5,536 nucleotides of DNA from an uncultured Eubacteriales bacterium. Lineage in GTDB: Bacteria > Bacillota > Clostridia > Monoglobales > Firm-18. Of this stretch, positions 5,357 to 5,536 are shown piece after piece (position 1 is the first letter of the stretch; each line of letters opens with the position of its first letter). A program made the position numbers and the translations under genes. The notes under the pieces are model-generated. The model saw only the letters and a list, made by a program, of their open reading frames with translations, had not been told where the DNA came from and did no database searches. The DNA is taken from contig CAJLYO010000123.1 in assembly GCA_905210885.1 (NCBI GenBank), forward strand, positions 1 through 5,536, in the 5' to 3' direction.

Positions 5357-5536
5357 ATGGACGACAGACGCAAAGACCAAGCCGAGCGCATCGTGAAGAG
5401 GTACGCCCACCTGATCGAGATGCAGACCGGCAAGGCCGTTCGCCCCTACCGAGCCGACGGCTACGTGAACATGATGGACAAGTACGGCACTAGCAAGGAC
5501 ACCACGGAAGGGTATCGGTTCCGTGCCGAGCCTGTG
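5357..5536 (+). CDS. Phage portal-like protein (probably DUF1073 family), N-terminal 60 residues, cut by window edge
   Basis: Portal proteins form the ring at the phage head vertex through which DNA is packaged. The frame is open from ATG 5357 to the last base. After a charged N-terminus (MDDRRKDQAERIVKRYAHLI) comes DGYVNMMDKYGTSKDTTEGY followed by RFRAEPV. The 'dgY.n....yGt..D....Y.f..ep' pattern resembles the start of DUF1073-type portals, recalled from memory rather than from a search. Its position directly after TerL supports the portal assignment independently. Codons are rich in G/C third positions (GCC, AAC, GGC, CTG), unlike the activase gene. An alternative is another head protein with a similar N-terminus. 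Confidence 0.65.
   Translation, partial: MDDRRKDQAERIVKRYAHLIEMQTGKAVRPYRADGYVNMMDKYGTSKDTTEGYRFRAEPV

Noticed and set aside
4985..5410. Minus-strand open frame of 141 codons spanning the junction
   Set aside because: It runs antisense through the activase, terminase and portal genes across the chimeric junction and resembles no protein family.

Overview
The window looks like a low-to-mid GC anaerobic Firmicute (Clostridia, probably an Oscillospiraceae/Ruminococcaceae-type gut organism), joined at its right end to a piece of tailed-phage DNA. The host assignment rests on three things: an feoA-feoA-feoB ferrous iron operon, a long two-domain acyl-CoA dehydratase activase of the kind common in Clostridia, and strong AAGGAGG ribosome binding sites behind sigma-A type promoters. 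No rRNA, tRNA, CRISPR array or insertion sequence was seen.

Left part (1-1943, minus strand): an iron-uptake operon read right to left. Two small FeoA proteins (70 and 73 aa) precede FeoB, with 19-base gaps between the genes. FeoB is cut by the window edge after 490 residues. It has a complete G domain and an unusually long acidic loop after the first membrane segment.

Middle (1944-2208): a divergent control region. A minus-strand promoter (TTGACA, 17 bases, TAAACT) drives feo and is covered and followed by two TTAG-type dyads, which suggests metal-dependent repression. A plus-strand promoter (TTGACT, 17 bases, TATAAT) drives the activase gene. An 18-bp palindrome lies upstream of that promoter, and a small hairpin sits just ahead of the activase Shine-Dalgarno sequence.

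Right part (2209 to about 5141, plus strand): a large 2-hydroxyacyl-CoA dehydratase activase-like protein with two ASKHA ATPase domains, a four-cysteine motif and a DUF2229-type region. It loses its homologous sequence abruptly at about residue 978. Members of this family are normally about 1,400 residues.

Far right (about 5142-5536, plus strand): higher-GC phage head-gene DNA, holding the last ~65 codons of a large terminase (TerL) and the first 60 codons of a portal-like protein. The junction lies in a short AAAGAG stretch, breaks both genes internally and is out of frame. It is most simply explained as a chimeric assembly or chimeric template. A real rearrangement such as a deletion in a prophage remains possible.

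The feo genes bring Fe(II) into the cell. The neighbouring activase is a predicted iron-sulfur protein, but a functional link between the two is only inference. I found no convincing undescribed system. The items most worth a second look are the junction, the FeoB loop and the divergent regulatory region.
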